From positions 15,810,001 through 15,874,000 of the forward strand of contig OZ316897.1 of assembly GCA_973895155.1 (NCBI GenBank): a stretch of 64,000 nt of DNA, read 5' to 3'. The notes under the pieces were generated by a model. That model did no database searches, was not told where the DNA came from, and was given only the letters and a program-made list of their open reading frames with translations. How positions within the stretch are numbered: position 1 is the stretch's first letter; each line of letters begins with the position of its first letter. The translations under genes were made by a program, and so were the position numbers. Origin of the DNA: Marsupella aquatica (lineage: Eukaryota; Marchantiophyta). Of the stretch, positions 34,599 to 45,817 are shown in pieces.

Positions 34599-35351
34599 TC
34601 ATCTTGCAATTCGGCCCGACAGCTGTGGTTTGTTTACTAAGTTGACCAAGGCATTATGATCTACATAGAATATGAATTGATTCCCAAGTAAATAATGCCT
34701 AAATTTCTTTACTGCAAATATCATGGCTAATGCTTCCCTCTCAGTCGTGGTGTAGTTCCTTTCATGCACGTTTAACAGTCTACTGGCATAGTATACTGGT
34801 AAATCGATACCTTGTTCTCCCTTCTGTGCTAACACTGCCCCCACCGCCACCAGAGAAGCATCTGTATGTAGATGGAACTCCCTCTTCCAATCTGGCTCCT
34901 TGAGTATGGGTGCATGGCACAACCGGTCCTTGATTTCTTCAAACGCTTTCTGACAGTCGTCGTCCCAAGTGAACGTTTGATGGTTACCCGTTAATCGTGC
35001 CAACGGGGCACTGATTTGGGAGTAACTCTTGATGTAACGACAATAGAAACCTCCACTTCCCAGAAACCTTCTGACTTGAGTTGCACTATTGGGAACTGGT
35101 ATCTCTTTAATGATTTTTATCTTATCTGGGTCTACTAACAAGCCCTATTTACAAACTATGTGTCCTAATATCTTGCCCGATGGTACAAAGAAGGTGCACT
35201 TATCAGGGTTCAAGCTGATTCCCCCTTCCCTACATCTTAAGAGGCATAATCTGAGATGACCTATATGTTGCTCTTCCTCTCCGTATATGGTGAAGTCATC
35301 TAGGAAGATTTGCATAAACTGATTCAAATACTCATAAAATAATATCATCAT
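34599..35351 (-). pseudogene. gypsy reverse transcriptase C-part and RNase H
   Basis: This frame carries the reverse transcriptase catalytic motif FLDDF near its start, the thumb (VRRFLGSGGFYCRYI), and RNase H (HTDASLVAVGAVL ... TTEREALAM ... YVDHNAL). An in-frame TAG interrupts it at about 35144, and a TGA at 34599 replaces a position that is normally Trp in the family (after GRIAR). Relative to the upstream polymerase frame it is shifted by one phase at 35351, so the polymerase is split by a frameshift. Confidence 0.85.
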
Positions 35352-37006
35352 TAATCTTGGAATGTACTAGGCCCATTGCATAATCCAAAGGGTAATACGA
35401 GACACTGGAAAGCGCCCCATTCCGTAATGAAAGTGGTCAGCTCCCTTGCTTCTGTGGCTAACCGGACCTGACTGTACCCGCTGTACCCATCTAAAAATGA
35501 GTAAGCTGACTTTCCTGCTACCACATCCAGAACTGCTTCTAGAAAGGGTACCGGAAAAGGATCTTTTATGGTCGCTGCGTTTAACTTTTTGAAATCAATG
35601 CAGACTCTTAACTTCCCATTTTTCTTAGGTACTACGACTATCGGGGATAGCCACGTATAACGCTTAACAGGTTCAATGAATTTGGCATCAAGGAGCCTTT
35701 GGATTTCTTCTTTTACCTTTTCCGCATAGTTGGGGTTCATCCTATATCGTTGTGTCTGCACCGGTACTGATCCTGGTACGAGTCGGATTCGATGTACGCC
35801 AATTGACTCTGGAACTCCCTTTAACTCCGTGTAATCCCAGGCAAAAACATCTCGGAATTCGGCGAGTAGGGTAACAAGTTCCTCTTTGAGCTCGGGGGAA
35901 AGGTGTTTCCCTATCTTTACTTCTCGTGGTCGTTCAGTGTCACTCAAATCGACCTTCTGAATGTGCTCCTCTTCGGTGGCACTCCATCCCACCACCTTCT
36001 CTGCTAGATCCTGCAAGGTGGTCTGTGCTTCTTCCTCCTTTAATGAGCACTCCTGAATGCCTTGCGGGTCTATGTGTTTAAACAGATCGTTTCGTAGATC
36101 ATGATCCATTTTTTCTTTGGTCATTCCTTGCATCTCGTCGAGCTTGACTATTTCCATATCTGAAATTGGGACTAAGTCTGGACGGCATTTTAAATAGGTC
36201 TCTTCTTCATCCTCATTCAACCCCTCTGCCCAGTTCAAGGTACAGACTCTGGCCATAGGTGGTACACCATCCTCGATAGCCTTGGTTCTGATCTTGAAAG
36301 TCTCTCCTCCGTGTTCTATTTTTATATAATCCTTCTCTTCCCCCCAGTGTTGTTTTACTTTGGCTTGTCTTAGCCAAGGTCGTCCTAACAACATGGGTTG
36401 TCCTCGGGTGGAATCTGCTTCTCTCAAAACTACCACTCCTAAATTGTACTTGATGCCTGAAATCAGCATTGGTAAGTCTGGCACGTACCCCAGTGGGTGA
36501 CAGCTGCTTTGATCGGCCATTATTAAATTAAAAGGGGCTGGTAAGAGTTTGACTCTGCCTAGCAGTCTGTAGGTCTGCTCACTCATGAGGTTTACGGCTG
36601 ACCCTCCATCCAGCAATACGTTCTTTAGTTTGATGCCCCTTACGCTGATCTGTACTACGGCTCCTTTGTCGATTAGGGGAATCTTCCCAGCTTGGTACAG
36701 TGGTATTCCGGGTAATGTGGTAGGACTAATTCTGCCCCCCAACCGTCTCATTACTGCTTCCTTGCACTGTGGTGCTAACTGGAACAGTTCCTCGACAGTG
36801 ATGTCGACTCTGGTCTTCGCGATGAGTTGTACTAGCTTATCCACTATTTGCTGGTTCGCTTCGGCAGGGTTATTCGGTGGTCCTTCATCTCGTGGAAGTT
36901 GTCCCGTTTCTTGATCGAATCCCCCCATCGTCACTCCCTCCTCTAGAATTTCCGTATCTGTCTCTGCGTAAGGTTCTGAACGCATTAATCGTTCAGGTCG
37001 TGGCAA
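35351..37006 (-). pseudogene. gypsy protease and reverse transcriptase N-part
   Basis: A 551-codon frame. The retropepsin-type protease active site is LLDGGSAVNLM (near residue 133), typical of plant gypsy elements. It is followed by a long acidic connector and the polymerase fingers/palm: LSPIVVVPKKNGKLRVCIDF, then the first catalytic Asp in FLDGYSGYSQ, and FGLCNGPSTFQ just before the frame ends at 35351. There the reading frame changes, so active full-length polymerase is not encoded. Confidence 0.88.
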
Positions 37007-37015
37007 AGTCTCGTT

Positions 37016-38299
37016 CTACTGTTTGTGGCAAATTTCATCCGCCATTTCTTGGGTGGTTGCATCCATTTGGCTCCAATCGAATCCCCCCTCTGTCTTCGGG
37101 GAATTGGTTTGGGTTGAGTTCTTTGGCTGCCCTTGAGATCTTGTCACTACGTATGGTGACACCTGCACAGTATTCACAGGTGCTGGGGCTTTCCCCGCTA
37201 TTTCTTCTTTTTCTTTCATGTGCTTCATCCATAATTCACAATCGGGCCCCCTGATGTGGCCAGTTAGTCGACAGTTATAGCAAATCGGTGGGTATTTAGT
37301 ACCACCATCCTTATAGGGCCTTCGGTTTGCATTACGATCCGGATTGTAATATCCCTGACTACTCTCCATCCTATCCCCATCTTGTTTGCTTGTTCCTACC
37401 TGATTTACACCTAGGCTAGGTTTCTTTTTAAAAGGATTCTGGTTGCATTCCTGAGTAGTATGTCCAGGCCTCATATGTATTTCACAGAATTTACGAGTAC
37501 TAAGCTCGCCTCGCTCTCGGTTTTCCTTGACTTCTACCTTAGAAGGTTCTGTTTTCCGGTTAACCCTCTCTTCATCCTTACTGCTCTCGTTCTTTTCCTG
37601 GTTAAGCATTTGAGTAATGCCTTCTAGCCGTATTAATCTTTTCTCGTATTCGTCAGCATTAGAAGTGGGATTTTGTTCTACCACTGTGACTAGACTTCCC
37701 TTCACAGCCTTTCTCATCCAGCTAATTCGTTGCCCGTCGGACGGTTTGTTAGTTAATCGCCTCATTGTTACCTTTAATCATCCAATATAGTTATGTACTG
37801 GTTCTCCTTTCTTCTGAGTCATGTTTTGCAGAATGCTATACAAATCAGATTCTTCCTTAGCCCTTCTATAATGATCTAAGAATTCTTTTGAAAACTCAGG
37901 CCAAGTTTTGAAATGGTCAGCTGGGTATTGAGTGTACCATACAAAAGCCTCCTTGTCCAGTGAGCTGGGAAACAGCTCTAATCGGGCTGTGTCGTTCTGT
38001 TCGTGGTTAGCTCTGAGCATTTCTTTGAACCGTGCTAAGTGGGTATCGGCATCTTCATCAGGTGCTCCCTTGAACATGGGTATTTGAACCCTTCTGGTAG
38101 GAGCCGATCTCGAACTAGTGCCAGCTCCTTGGTGGGTTTTAAGTCGTTCCATGGCTTCTTCCAGGGGTTCTTCGACCTTATCTTGAGTCCTTGAAGTCTC
38201 GATTCGTTCTTCGACCTCAAGTCTGAGTCTACTTTCTTGGAAAGGTTCGAACTCCTCTGCCATTTCCCCTTCGTTGGGATTGATGGGCGTCTTGCCCAT
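37016..38299 (-). pseudogene. gypsy gag with zinc knuckles
   Basis: Two in-frame segments (38299-37778 and 37765-37016) separated by a stop. The first holds the retrotransposon gag fold (FKGAPDEDADTHLARF, AFVWYTQY, EFSKEFLDHYRRA). The second has two zinc-knuckle-like motifs: CEIHMRPGHTTQEC (a C-x2-H-x4-H-x4-C variant) and CYNCRLTGHIRGPDC (C-x2-C-x4-H-x5-C, one residue longer than usual). A stop at 37016 separates gag from the protease frame in the same phase. Confidence 0.85.
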
Positions 38300-38521
38300 T
38301 TATCTTCTGGGTTAGCAAAACCTTTTCTCTGCCTTCAAGCAATATACTCAACGATCAGGTCTTTCTTTACAATGGTGATGTCAAGATCTTATTACTCGTT
38401 AATTTTCACAAAAACGGAGACCTTCTACTGTCTCCTTTACTTGACTAATGCTATAACTTCTGTTAATCAGTTCCTCTCTCTCCTTTGCTCAACTGCGGCT
38501 ATGCCCTCTGCAAAATGACTC

Positions 38522-39104
38522 CTATTCGCTTAAACTAGGAGTGCAGGCTTCTGGAGCCATGAGTTCCTCGTTAAAGCACATCGTTAATAACTGGTTTAAC
38601 ATAGAAAACTCAAAACTGTCATGTTCACTCCACATCATACATCTTGGGCAAGCTCTTGCGGTTTCCTCTAGTTTAGAACTTAATTTCCTAGCGATTCTGC
38701 CTATATGGAATGCTATCGCAACCGGGTACTCATTTTGATTCCAATGACACCATTCTAAGAGTTTTCTAAGGTCCTCCTTTCTCTTGGGTAGGCGGTACTG
38801 CGTGTAGCCTTGAGGTAATCGATCACTTGGTGGCATGGTCGCTGCTGTGACCGCTGCTCCGAACAGAGGATTGCAAATGAATTGCTCGCCTCCTCACGTT
38901 CCAGGTTCCTCCATGCGCTTCTCAAAGTACCAACTCTGTGTGTGTGGGCGTGGTGTAAGCAATTATCATAACATTGCCTTCTCGTGCCCAACTTCTCCCG
39001 CTGGCTAGTATCGAGTGCTCTTTCTCGTTCAGTGTTGCTATGATTGCTGCTTCGGCATCCTTCTCAAAATAGAACATCGTCCAGAACTCCTTCGGCGAGT
39101 TCAT
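38522..39104 (-). other. gypsy leader with short ORFs
   Basis: Between the primer-binding site and gag. One frame (39104-38922, 60 codons) reads FEKDAEAAIIATLNE..., faintly like an RNA-recognition fold. A second in the gag phase (38836-38522, 104 codons) is Cys/Trp/Glu-rich (LEWCHWNQNEYP; CPRCMMW). They may be remnants of one extra ORF upstream of gag, now shifted. Unassigned. Confidence 0.4.
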
Positions 39105-39200
39105 ATCCCCCGTTCACCTTTCTGGATTTGCGCGTTTCTCTCTTGGTTCGGACTGCTGGTCGTAGCAATTTCTCCTCTTTCGGAACCCTCAACGAGGCGT

Positions 39201-39218
39201 TCCCCAGTATGGTCGCCA
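39201..39218 (-). promoter_or_regulatory. Primer-binding site of the gypsy element
   Basis: On the minus strand TGGCGACCATACTGGGGA begins four bases after the 5' LTR. It starts with the obligatory TGG (pairs with tRNA CCA) and resembles the TGGCG..GGGGA sites of Tat-type plant gypsy elements. The tRNA was not identified. Confidence 0.6.
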
Positions 39219-39288
39219 AAAATGTTAAACGCCAACTTCGACCTTGCGATTAATGGCCGTTTAACTACCTTCTCCTTCATGATCTTGT

Positions 39289-39609
39289 TTAAATGATTAA
39301 CCGTCCTTCGAGAGGCGGCACTCCTTCTATCTCGACATAGTCTCCGTAAGTGAATCCGACCAAGTGCTCTTGAATGTCGAGTTCCGTCTTCCACTTCTTA
39401 GGCACTTCAGCCTCGGCCAACACCAACCCCTCTCTATACACAATCTCAATGAACCCACACCACTCGCGGTAAGTGATCAAGCAAATCAGAATGTTCTCGT
39501 ATAGTAACTGACGGGAAATAAGATGGGTACCGATAGAACAGATCCACAGTTCCAGTGATCTTAAGGTAATCAAGGAGCAAGACTTGTCGTCACTGCTGTC
39601 TACATTCAT
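39289..39609 (-). CDS. LTR-encoded 106-codon ORF (5' LTR copy)
   Basis: Counterpart of 27781-28101, starting ATG 39609. Differences include Lys to Glu and Cys to Tyr changes in the VPKKWKTELDI...GFTYGD region. Unassigned. Confidence 0.3.
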   Translation of the reverse strand: MNVDSSDDKSCSLITLRSLELWICSIGTHLISRQLLYENILICLITYREWCGFIEIVYREGLVLAEAEVPKKWKTELDIQEHLVGFTYGDYVEIEGVPPLEGRLII

Positions 39610-40357
39610 GGTTTTTAGTAGCCGTGACCTGATTAAATCCGGCTGTCCTTGGAATCTGCCTGCCTGGCAATTGATTTCCGGATTGTGTGGGTGACTATGA
39701 CAAGGTTACCCTAAGCAAGTACCCCAGTATCACGTTTACCCTTGTATGATGGAGGTGTATGACGACCAGTGTATCGCCTTCAAAACACACTATCTCCAAC
39801 CAGACACTGCTTCTCACTAGCTGTCTGTTCAACCTATACCTTGAGGCGCTGGCCCGTAAGGTTCTGGTTCGCAATGAGACAATATTCATTCATCGTTGCG
39901 ATTAACGAGTAACGACTTGCTGCATAAGGCAAATTCCTTCTCTCTTTCTCTCTCTCTCTTTGATTCGACGTTCTCATTCCCTGCTCAAGTGCGGACTTTA
40001 CTCTGTTGCATTCATTCCAAACTCTCTCTTTATACTCAAAAACTACTCAACTGAGTAGGGACACTATTACAAAATTGCTGGTATTCATAAGGTGAGCGGA
40101 GCTCTACCTTGCCCCAGACTTCTAGCAAAAAGTGACAGCGCCTAGCGCTCCACAGCCTCTAAATACCTATGCCTCGCGTCCGCCTTCGCCCGAGGCCTCT
40201 ACTACTTCTTGGGGTGCACCGATTATAGTTGGACGACTCGCGCCTCCTCTTTGATCTCCTTCGCTCATTTATCAAGAACGCTAACTAATGCCTACCAGAA
40301 CGATGAGTGGAAGCCAAGAACTGCTGATTACTATGTCAAGAAGTTCTGTCTTCCTGG

Positions 40358-40963
40358 TTACTGAACTGTGCAACGGCCTCCTTGATTCCCTTTGGTTGCG
40401 CCTAATCCGGAAGCTTCCGGACTTCCGATTGTTAATCTTGCCATATGTGCCTCGACCTCCTGACTTCTGTCATCTTCCTTGGGGTTGCTTGGTTCGCCGG
40501 CCACGATTACTTGTTCGGCGGTGATTAATCGCCACGTAATCCGCTGATCGTGGTTGTTCTCCCGTCTTAGCAGCAGATTCCATTTCTTCCGCATGACCTT
40601 TCTACAGAGTTCTTCGATGGCCTCGCCGGTGGTGAATCGTTGGCGGAACTCTTCGCCCTTCATTCCGAACAATTGTTGCCCCGCCGCATCCCATACACGA
40701 CAGCTTCCTTCTTTGATCCGAATAGTGAACATGAACATAGGCACTCCTTCGCCTAGCAACTTACACTCATGAGCTAACCGATTCCTACTAACGGGGGTTC
40801 CTATATTCGCCCCCCTTTGCCTTCTCTGTCGAGCTCTTGTGCCTAAGGCACATACTCTGCCATCTGCTAGTAGGCCATCGCAGCCTTCATAGCAGAACTC
40901 GACTCCTACACGACCGTTAATCGAGATGATCGTCGCCTCCCCTACTTCCAGCCTTTCTGTCAT
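40358..40963 (-). CDS. LTR-encoded ORF, RPA-C/OB-fold-like (5' LTR copy)
   Basis: Translation identical to 28850-29455. The ATG lies 126 bases into the LTR, with the frame already open for about 36 codons before it. That leaves little room for a conventional promoter upstream, so transcription from outside, or a promoter within the coding part, would be needed if it is expressed. See the 3' copy for the domain reasoning. Confidence 0.45.
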   Translation of the reverse strand: MTERLEVGEATIISINGRVGVEFCYEGCDGLLADGRVCALGTRARQRRQRGANIGTPVSRNRLAHECKLLGEGVPMFMFTIRIKEGSCRVWDAAGQQLFGMKGEEFRQRFTTGEAIEELCRKVMRKKWNLLLRRENNHDQRITWRLITAEQVIVAGEPSNPKEDDRSQEVEAHMARLTIGSPEASGLGATKGNQGGRCTVQ

Positions 40964-41110
40964 CTCAACAAAATGAATAACCGCTGGTCCTCGCTTACTA
41001 CTTCCTAAATACTCTTGGTTGACCTCTAGTTGACACTTCTAAACCTAAAAAAACTATAATATCGCCGGTGTAATTTTTATCGTTTACAGTTATCTATGTA
41101 TATGGAAATG

Positions 41111-41114
<4 letters not shown>

Positions 41115-41178
<64 letters not shown>
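41115..41178. repeat. (TC)32 microsatellite
   Basis: 64 bp of TC dinucleotides starting 27 bp from the gypsy element's right end. Both this and the tract at 26459-26504 are preceded by 'aaatc'. Confidence 0.95.
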
Positions 41179-41179
<1 letters not shown>

Positions 41180-41184
<5 letters not shown>

Positions 41185-41880
41185 ACATTGGAAAGAAATT
41201 TTCTTTCGGGCCCTTGCCGGTGACGGGTGCCAATTTGGCTTCATTGGTACTGCATTCCTTTGTATTGTTGGGGGGTACATTTTTTTGTGGCTTTTTTGGG
41301 GGGGCTTTTTTGGCACATTGTGTGTGTACCCCTCCCCAGGCCCCCTCGTCGACCCTCCCCCCCATCGCGACCCTGCAGCCGGCCCGCCCCGCAGCGCCGA
41401 CCGGCGCATACCCCTATGCACCTGCAGCCAGTGGCTGCCCCCGCCCCTCCTTGCTTGTTCCTGCTGCCTCGGCAGCTGTTTTACGGCTGCGCCCTCACCG
41501 GCCCGCCCTCGCCTCCCGGTCCTTCCTAGCCGGTATGCGGCAGCGTACTGCCACCGCTCGATACCCCCGCGCATACCCTGGCCTTATACGCCTGATTTAA
41601 AAAGGGGTCCCCAACCCCCTTTAGACCCTTATTTTTTTAAATTTCTTTTTCCTCCCTTCTGATTGGCTACCACATCCCGGGACCTGCCGCCCTCCACTTT
41701 AACCGCTTGGACAGGGGGAACGGCCCCTGTGAGCCCTGCTGCTCTGTGCAAGAATATTCTTGAAAAACAAAGAGCATATTTTTGGCCGTCCGTCGAAGAT
41801 TCCGTCCGCCAAACGGTAACTTTTTTTTGTTCATCTTCGGCAAGTTGCTAGCCATCGGAGTTGGCAATGCTGTACACAAA
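41180..41880. other. Spacer with a GC-rich island
   Basis: Bases about 41325-41600 are strikingly C/G-rich (cccaggccccctcgtcgacc; cggcccgccccgcagcgccg) compared with the A/T-rich surroundings. ORFs are open in several frames simply because stops are rare in such sequence; none has a recognisable domain. Confidence 0.4.
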
Positions 41881-42280
41881 TTGAATTGCATTTCCGGTAT
41901 CGAGTACTAGTTCACTTTTTGGTTATTCCCTGAGGTGGTCAAAACGGGGGAGAATTCCAAGTTTTACCCATCCCGACCAAAAAGTGAATAACTTTTACGT
42001 TGGAGTTCAGTTTTGATTATGGTTTTCAGCATTGGAGAGCTAGGCTTGTGGGCTACGCGGCGGTGATAAGTTTTGAGTTTTTTGAAGAAGTTGAAAAAAA
42101 TGTCATTTTTTCTTGCATTCTCACATGAGTGATTCGGAGGAGTTTTTCGAAGAAGTGGATCTTGAAGCACGGGGATCACCACGACGGTTTGAGGAGGAGA
42201 GAGAAGAGAAGGAGAAAGTGCACGTGACACCGGTACAATCATCGGTGCAGCAAGTAGAAGGGATTGTGAAGGAAAAATAG

Positions 42281-42886
42281 ATGGCATCCAGGTTCGGAGG
42301 TGTCAAGTTTGAGGTGAAAAAGTATGATGGGCGTACGGACTACTTGCTCTAGGAGAAGCAAGTGAAAGGAGTTCTTCGCGCTATGGGCCTAGATCATCTT
42401 CTCTCTACACGAGAGATGTACGATGATGAGGAGGAGATTCCACTAAAGAGGTGGAGGTAGGAACAAGTAATTGCAGTGAATGCGGTGATGCTTTATTTGA
42501 AGCCGCATATCATCAAGAAGTTGGATGACTACGCGGATTGTGTGTCTCTGTTCAAAGCCCTAAGGGAGAAGTACTATCGGGAGGATGCATCAGATCGATT
42601 GTACAAGAAGTCTCTCTTAATGAGCCTTAGGCTCAAAGAGGGGAACAAGCTTCAGGATCACTTGGATGAATTTGATAGCCTAGCTGTTGATTTGTCTAAT
42701 CTCGGTAAGGGCGTTGAAGAAGAGGATAAGGCCTTGCTTCTTCTCAGCTCCTTACCCCCATCTTATCAGGGTTTGAAGCAGGTTCTCTTGTATAGAGACT
42801 TGAAATCTATTTCATACGATGAGGTGGTAAGCTCTTTGCTGTCAGATGATGCACAGAAGAAGTTGGGTCAGGCCTCATTCACAATT
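42281..42886 (+). pseudogene. copia gag (UBN2-type), two in-frame stops
   Basis: From ATG 42281: MASRFGGVKFEVKKYDG, then a stop at about 42350 where the family has Trp (position after TDYLL), and a second TAG at about 42458. The rest is a standard copia gag: CVSLFKALREKYY, LMSLRLKEGNKLQDHLDEF, LLLSSLPPSYQGL, DEVVSSLLSDDAQKK. It is broken at 42887 by an insertion. Confidence 0.8.
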
Positions 42887-43496
42887 GGGTGTACCTCACA
42901 GGAACCACTTTCAGGACTCAAAAACATGCTTTTTTAGTGAAAAATTATTTTTGTAACATGGAAAAAGGTTCATCATGATTTTAACTAAAGACATTTTAGT
43001 CTAATTTTTTCACAAGACTATTTTACATGGTGTAACCTACCTCACCATGTGGATACATCAAGTTTTCAACTGTTTTAAGGGATCCTGTTATTGATGGCCC
43101 TAAATAAGCCAAAATTATTGATTATTTTTGTCCTGTACATAAAGGTTTAGTGTGTGTCACTATTTAAGTTTTGAAATATAAGATTATGCTATTAGTATGC
43201 ATGCTTTGGTAAAATTTCATTGTCTAAAATGCATTTTTCAGAGTCCTTTTGAGTCCTGAAATGATGTGACCCGTTGCGTGACAAGTCCTTTTATCAATCT
43301 TTGAAGGACATATAAGGAAAGCTTCAAAGTCTCAAATGCTAGATAGTTTAATGAATGTTACCAACCTATAGGATGTTTATTAAGTATAGTACATCAAATT
43401 TTCTATATCATTTCATTACACCCTAAAAATGATATCCTAAAGCATAATAAACTAAGGTCACTTTTGAGTATGACGTTCCTTTTGGGTCCTCCAATT
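42887..43496. mobile_element. 610-bp insertion inside copia gag
   Basis: Gag coding stops abruptly after caatt (42882-42886) and related coding resumes after caatt (43492-43496), suggesting a 5-bp target duplication. The inserted sequence is A/T-rich and non-coding. Its ends share only partial inverted similarity (aggaacc...actcaaaa against aggaacg...actcaaaa), so the class is undetermined. Confidence 0.45.
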
Positions 43497-45817
43497 ATGA
43501 ATGAGGCCGTCAAGCCCAGACAGCATCATCATCTGGTGCTGCCTTCAATGTGAATCGTGGGAGGTCACAGCGGTGTCCTGAGCAGCGCATGAATGGCAAG
43601 GGATGAAGTAAATCTAGGACAAGATTTGCTTCCAGGGAGAAGTCCTAGGAGAGAAAGTCAGTAGTCTGTTGGAAGTGTCACAAGGTTGGTCACGTTAAGA
43701 GGGATTGTAAGGGTAAGGCAGCTGAATCTTCATCAGCCAATGTGGCTAGTGCTGATGGAGAAGTTGATTTACTCAATGATGAGTATATTTTATGAAGTCA
43801 GGAGTATGCCCTATGCACATCATCTAGGAGAGAAAATGATGTGTGGATTCTTGATTGTGCTTGCTCCTTTCACATTTGTTACATTCGCGAGTATTTCAAT
43901 TCTTATTCTGTGTCAAACGGTTTAGTTTTGATGAGAAATGATCACTCCTGTCGAGTTGAGGGTATTGGGTCTGTAAAGATTCAAATGTTTGATGGCATTG
44001 TGCGCACAGTGTTCGGAGTCAGGTTTGTACCTGGCATGTGTAAGAATTTGATTTCACTCGGTGTGTTGGATACAAATAGTCATCAATGGCGAGTAATTGA
44101 TGGTGAACTTCAAGTCATGTTAGGAGAGATAGTGATTTTGAAGGGGAGCAGACAAAAGAATTTGTATGTGCTCTAGGGCAATACAGTATGTGGAGAGGCC
44201 AATGTAACCAAGTCTCACGAGGAAATGACTCAACTGTGACATTCATAGCTAGGCCACATGAGTGAGAAGGGTTTGGCTATCTTTGCGGAAGAATGGGCTC
44301 ATTTCTGATTTGCAGTCTTGTAAATTGGGATTCTGTGAGCATTGCATTTTTGGAAAACAGCATCGTCGTGCTTTCGGTGTTGGAACTCATCGTTCCAAAG
44401 CGGTTCTTGGGTACATACATAGTGACGTGTGGGGACCATCCCCGACTCCCTCACATTCTAGAAAATTGTACTATGTATCCTTCATTGACGATTACTCAAG
44501 ATTTGTATGGATTTATTTCATGACGCATAAGTCTGATGTCTTGTCCATTTTTACAAAGTGGAAGGCCCAAGTGGAGAATCAGACAGGAAACACGGTTAAG
44601 TGTTTGGATACCAGGGTGAAGAGTCTCAGGTCAGACAACGGTGGGGAGTACACTTCAATAGAATTTGAAGAGTACTGTGCAGAACAGGGGATAACTCGCC
44701 ATCTCATCACAGTTTATACTCCGCAGCAGAATGGTGTCGCTAAGAGGCTCAATCAAACACTATTAGAGCGGTCATGGAGTATGCTGAGCCAATCAGATTT
44801 ACTATAGGAATTTTGGGCAAAAGTTGTCAATACTGCAGCTTATTTGGTAATTTTTCTCCTTCTAGTGCAATCAATTTCAAAACGCCATTTGAAATGCGTT
44901 ATAAGCGGCAAGCAGACTATCATGGCTTGGTAGTTTTTGGAAGTGATGCATATGCTCTCACACCAAAGCAGAATAGGACCAAGTTGGATCCTACATCCAA
45001 GAAATGTATTTTTCTTGGGTATCAGAGTGGTGTGAAGGCCTACAGGCTAAGGGATCCTATTGCTTGTAAGCTCGTTGTCAGTAGGGATGTTTCCTTCAAT
45101 GAATCCAGATTATTGAAGGAGGGGGAGAATACTCAGGTCTCCCGTACTGACAAAGGAAAATCTCCTATCCCGGATCTCGTTGAGGGGGAGATTGATCATG
45201 AAGTGCATGATCAAAGAGAAGAAGGTGCTCCAAGCATGGAGTTGGTTCCTATGCCAGAGGAACAAGAGGAGCTTGTTGATGTTGGTGAGCAGCAAGTGGA
45301 TGTTGTTGAGCTTCAAATTGTACCAGTAGACGCAATTCAACCGGAGTCATCGGCTAGAAGAACATCTGGTCGCACTATACACGCTCCTCCTAGGTATGGA
45401 CAGTGGGTTGATTCATCTCAACTGCAAGAGGATGATTTTGCAGCTGATGATGAGGGTGATGCGTTAATTTTGAAAGAAGAGGAACCTTCTTCATTTCATG
45501 AGGCAAGTGCTTCAAAGGAGAAGCAGAAGTGGACTGCAGCAATGCAAACGGAGATGCAGTCATTGAAGGACAACAAAACTTGGGAGCTTGTTAAGCTGCC
45601 TAAGGGTCAGCAAATGGTGGACAGCAAGTGGATTTACAAGCTGAAGGATAATTCCGGAGGAGGTGGATCGAAGGTCTACAAGGCTAGGGTGGTAGCAAAG
45701 GGATTCACACAAGAGAAAGGTGTGGATTACAATGAGGTCTTCTCACCAGTTGCTAAGTACTCTACAATACGGCTGTTGTGTGTACTTGTTGTAATGTTTG
45801 GTTTGCTGCTAGATTAG
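43497..45817 (+). pseudogene. copia zinc knuckle, protease, integrase, RT start (frameshifted)
   Basis: Includes the zinc knuckle CWKCHKVGHVKRDC; the protease site, which reads WILDCACSFH where the family has a D-S/T-G type triplet; the pre-integrase GHMSEKG; and the integrase core with HSDVWGP and SDNGGEY. The third catalytic residue, Glu in the usual NGVAERxN motif, is Lys here (NGVAKRLN). Coding passes through at least three frames with stops at about 43790, 44174 and 44805. From 44774 to 45815 one frame runs through the integrase tail and start of the polymerase (WTAAMQTEMQSLKDNKTWEL; GFTQEKGVDYNEVFSPVAK). Confidence 0.85.

Larger units (their letters stand above)
27715..41088 (-). mobile_element. 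Complete 13.4-kb Ty3/gypsy LTR retrotransposon
   Basis: Two 1,866-bp LTRs (27715-29580 and 39223-41088) bound the element. Each reads TGTTAAACG...CGTTTACA on the plus strand. The 5-bp sequence gttat flanks both ends (27710-27714 and 41089-41093), an intact target-site duplication. Genes read on the minus strand in the order 5' LTR, leader ORFs, gag, protease, reverse transcriptase, RNase H, integrase, a long extra frame, 3' LTR. No chromodomain is visible after integrase; order and sequence fit the non-chromodomain plant lineages (Tat/Athila type). LTR identity is about 99.5% by eye, so insertion is recent, yet the frames already carry several stops and one frameshift. Confidence 0.93.
39223..41088 (-). 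repeat. 5' LTR of the gypsy element
   Basis: 1,866 bp, TGTTAAACG...CGTTTACA, followed by the target duplication gttat. It carries the same ORFs as the 3' LTR: 40358-40963 (201 codons) and 39289-39609 (106 codons). Confidence 0.93.

Noticed and set aside
41077-41662. Several overlapping ORFs of 90-165 codons on both strands
   Set aside because: They arise from the TC tract and the GC-rich island, where stop codons are scarce; no domains seen.
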